Below, piece by piece: positions 62,112 through 64,000 of a stretch of 64,000 nucleotides of DNA. Position numbers and translations under genes: made by a program. The stretch is from Glycomyces albidus (GTDB lineage Bacteria; Actinomycetota; Actinomycetes; Mycobacteriales; Micromonosporaceae), in assembly GCF_009451885.1 (NCBI RefSeq), contig NZ_WIAO01000004.1, forward strand, positions 186,001-250,000, read 5' to 3'. Position 1 is the stretch's first letter; each line of letters opens with the position of its first letter. Below the pieces are notes generated by a model. It did no database searches. It was not told the DNA's origin and saw nothing but the letters and a program-made list of their open reading frames with translations.

Positions 62112-62129
62112 TGAGACATGCTTGTCTCA
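62112..62129. promoter_or_regulatory. TetR-type operator 2
   Basis: TGAGACA-TGCT-TGTCTCA has perfect 7-bp arms. It lies 36 nt before the aldo/keto reductase GTG and so could block its promoter. Confidence 0.65.
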
Positions 62130-62164
62130 AAGCGGCGCCGCCGCCCTCACGACGGGAGAAGTCC

Positions 62165-63142
62165 GTGCTCACTCGCCGACTCGGCCGCACCGACCGCGAA
62201 CTCACCGCGATCGGCCTCGGCTGCATGCAGTTCAGCAACACCGGCGCCGGCGCGCGCTTCTACGGCGCCACCGCGCAGGACGCCGCCACCGCGATCGTCC
62301 GCACCGCGCTCGACGGCGGCGTCAACTGGTTCGACACCGCGGAGATGTACGGCGGCGGCCACTCCGAGCGGGCGCTCACGACGGCCCTCCGCGAACTCGG
62401 CGTGAAGCCCGGCGAGGTCGCCATCGCCACCAAGTGGCCGCCGCTCATGCGGACCGCCCGCAGCATCGGCGCGACCATCGGCGACCGGCTCGACGCCCTC
62501 CAGGGCCACCCGGTCGACCTCCACCAGATCCACATGCCGTGGGGCAGCCTCTCCCCCATCGGTGCGCAGGTCAAGGCCATGGCCCGGCTCCAACTCGACG
62601 GGAAGGTCGGCGCCGTCGGCGTCTCGAACTTCAGCGCGGCCCAGATGCGCCGCGCCGCCGCCGTCCTCGAAGCCGAGGGACTCTCCCTGGCCTCCAACCA
62701 GATCCAGATGAGCCTGCTGCACCGGAACGCCGAACGGGACGGCGTCCTCGCCGCGGCCCGCGACCTCGGCGTCACCCTCATCGCCTTCTCTCCCTTGCGG
62801 TCGGGCCTGCTCACCGGCAAGTTCCACGACGAGCCCGAGCGCCTCGCCCGGGTGCTGCCGATCCGCAGGATCCTCGGCGGGTTCACCGCGAAGGCCCTCG
62901 AGCGGACCCGGCCGCTCATCGACGAGCTCGCCGCCGTCGCCGCCGCCCACGGGGCCACCCGAGGACAGGTCGCGCTCGCCTGGCTCCTGACCCGCTACGG
63001 CGACACCGTCGTCGCGATTCCGGGGGCCTCCCGCCCCGAACAGGCCGCCGAACTCGCCGCCGCGGGCGACCTGCGGCTGAGCGAGCGCGAAGCGGCCGCG
63101 CTCGCTCAGCGCTCGCTCGCGGTCGCCCGCCGCACCCGGTGA
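62165..63142 (+). CDS. Aldo/keto reductase regulated by the adjacent TetR protein
   Basis: A 325-residue NADPH-dependent reductase. WFDTAEMYGGGHSE (Asp, Tyr), AIATKWPP (Lys) and LHQIHMPWG (His) form the tetrad. The cofactor motif is VVAIPGASRPEQAAE. GTG at 62165 follows GGGAGAA. Divergent from the TetR gene with two dyads between, hence probably induced by an unknown ligand. Different subgroup from the reductase at 56194. Confidence 0.93.
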   Translation: MLTRRLGRTDRELTAIGLGCMQFSNTGAGARFYGATAQDAATAIVRTALDGGVNWFDTAEMYGGGHSERALTTALRELGVKPGEVAIATKWPPLMRTARSIGATIGDRLDALQGHPVDLHQIHMPWGSLSPIGAQVKAMARLQLDGKVGAVGVSNFSAAQMRRAAAVLEAEGLSLASNQIQMSLLHRNAERDGVLAAARDLGVTLIAFSPLRSGLLTGKFHDEPERLARVLPIRRILGGFTAKALERTRPLIDELAAVAAAHGATRGQVALAWLLTRYGDTVVAIPGASRPEQAAELAAAGDLRLSEREAAALAQRSLAVARRTR

Positions 63143-63516
63143 ACGGCGCCGCGGCGCGTCGCGGAGCGGGGCCGCCGCTCCGGCGGTGGCGGCCACCCCG
63201 GCATGCACCACCGCGACCATCCGTCCGGTCACCGGAGCAGCGGCCCCCGGCCGAACGCGGCGGTCCTCGTTACCGCTCCGGTGATCCGGGAACCGGTTTC
63301 TGCGATCGGGCGCTCAACCGACGCCACCACAGCCGAGAACCGCTCTGTCCAGCCTTCGAAAGCGATAGGAACCGCTTTCTAAGACATCTTGATACAGCCG
63401 CCGCCGAACGTCAAGGATCGAAGCCTGCAAATATGCGGTGACGGCCCCGTCACCTGTTCGCGGACGACGAGAACGGTGCCCCGCGACCTGTCGCGGGGCA
63501 CCCTTCGCCGATCATC
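63143..63516. other. Convergent intergenic region with dyads
   Basis: No gene is seen in these 374 bp. Inverted repeat GAAAGCG (63358-63364) with CGCTTTC (63373-63379) and the related blocks GAACCG-G/C-TTTCT near 63290 and 63370 recur, in an unusually AT-rich stretch (63340-63435). They are not upstream of any gene seen here. Confidence 0.5.
63476..63501. terminator. Convergent terminator aldo-keto reductase/ABC
   Basis: A perfect 11-bp stem (63476-63486 with 63491-63501) with a CCTG loop lies 16 nt after the ABC stop. Confidence 0.75.
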
Positions 63517-64000
63517 CTAAGCGGCCGTGAGCAGCTGCGAAGCGGCCAGGTCGCGGTACAGCTCGTCCTTCTCCACCAGCTCGGCGTGCGTGCCGACCGC
63601 GCGGACCACGCCGGTGTCGAACACGACGATCTGGTCGGCGCTCGTCACGGTCGACAGCCGGTGGGCCACCACCAGGACGTTGGTGCGCTCGGCCGCGTCG
63701 AGCATCACCTGCTTCAGGGACGCCTCGTTCGCGGCGTCGAGCTGCGAGGTCGCCTCGTCCAAGAGCAGCAGGCGCGGCTTGCGCAGCAGCGCCCGCGCGA
63801 TCGCGACGCGCTGGCGCTCACCGCCCGAGAGGGTGGTCCCGCGGTAGCCGATGCGCGAGTCGAGGCCCTCGGGGAGCTTCTCGACCAGCTCGGTGAGCCG
63901 GGCCGTCTTCACGACGTCCTCGATCTCGGCCTCCGAGGCGTCCTGGGCGGCCATCACGAGGTTCTCGCGGAGGGTGCCGTCGAGGACCGGCGCGTCCTGC
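63517..64000 (-). CDS. ABC transporter ATP-binding region, cut by window edge
   Basis: The C-terminal part of an ABC exporter-type ATPase. Visible: a Q-loop-adjacent stretch ([14 protein letters not shown]), signature [16 protein letters not shown], Walker [13 protein letters not shown], and the H-loop [10 protein letters not shown]. The Walker A and any membrane domain lie beyond 64000. The frame runs open to the edge, so the in-frame ATG near 63957 is not the start. The motif variant is of the MsbA/LmrA class, usually with a fused membrane domain. Confidence 0.92.
   Translation of the reverse strand, partial: QDAPVLDGTLRENLVMAAQDASEAEIEDVVKTARLTELVEKLPEGLDSRIGYRGTTLSGGERQRVAIARALLRKPRLLLLDEATSQLDAANEASLKQVMLDAAERTNVLVVAHRLSTVTSADQIVVFDTGVVRAVGTHAELVEKDELYRDLAASQLLTAA

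Overview
This is a 64-kb chromosomal window from a very GC-rich actinomycete. Codons are strongly biased to G or C at the third position. Several marker families are typical of that phylum: an XRE/DUF397 pair, a DUF3117 protein, an ECF41 sigma factor, a DapD/DapE pathway and a FolP2-type dihydropteroate synthase. The order dapD (minus) / dapE (plus) / LOG protein / folP2 resembles, from memory, the Mycobacterium dapD-dapE-folP2 neighbourhood. The window also carries htrA, tatB and mrp, which lie near one another in mycobacteria. Genus cannot be fixed by reading alone. Nothing looks like plasmid or prophage: no transposase, integrase, tRNA or CRISPR array was found.

Layout. 1-1.7 kb: mazG and a SurA-type lipoprotein, overlapping by 4 nt. 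1.9-6.8 kb: an unusual cassette of Crp-family regulator, class III nucleotide-cyclase-like protein, large P-loop protein and membrane-anchored protein; the last three genes overlap. 6.9-8.8 kb: two small unknown genes and an XRE/DUF397 pair. 8.9-14.4 kb: ECF41 sigma factor with its oxidoreductase, two membrane proteins, an epoxide hydrolase and an SDR. 14.4-16.4 kb: a gene-free tract with two tandem-repeat arrays. 16.4-31.6 kb: mfd, a DUF457 protein, arylamine N-acetyltransferase, a SpoU methyltransferase, a SLOG-like protein, ppc, an ATP-sulfurylase-like/APS-kinase fusion, VKOR, SDR, AMMECR1 and PhzF. 31.6-43.7 kb: mrp, dapD/dapE, a LOG protein, a Uma2 protein, folP2, an M18 aminopeptidase, an FtsK-like operon and DUF3117. 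43.9-51.4 kb: HtrA protease, tatB, VOC, a Pro-rich membrane protein, an amidohydrolase, ffh and amtB. 51.8-64 kb: LacI regulator with a glycoside hydrolase, a second Uma2 protein, aldo/keto reductase, mscL, paired VOC proteins, VapBC, a glycerophosphodiesterase, a TetR/aldo-keto reductase pair, and an ABC exporter cut by the window edge.

The most interesting element is the cassette at 1944-6766. The cyclase-like protein ends in a 24-residue segment that recurs near the N-terminus of the adjacent P-loop protein (16 of 24 residues identical, including an unbroken GGTVNAVG core). This C-terminal/N-terminal pairing in neighbouring genes resembles the way amyloid-type signalling motifs couple NLR-like proteins to their partners. 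A cNMP-binding-type regulator lies directly upstream. I infer a nucleotide-signalling, possibly defence-related, module. This is not proven.

Regulation readable from sequence includes a near-consensus ECF41 promoter before the oxidoreductase, a perfect LacI-type palindrome, two related TetR-type dyads between divergent genes, a structured 5' leader before amtB, and a recurring -10 box placed exactly 6 nt before ATG/GTG in several genes that lack a Shine-Dalgarno, which indicates leaderless mRNAs.
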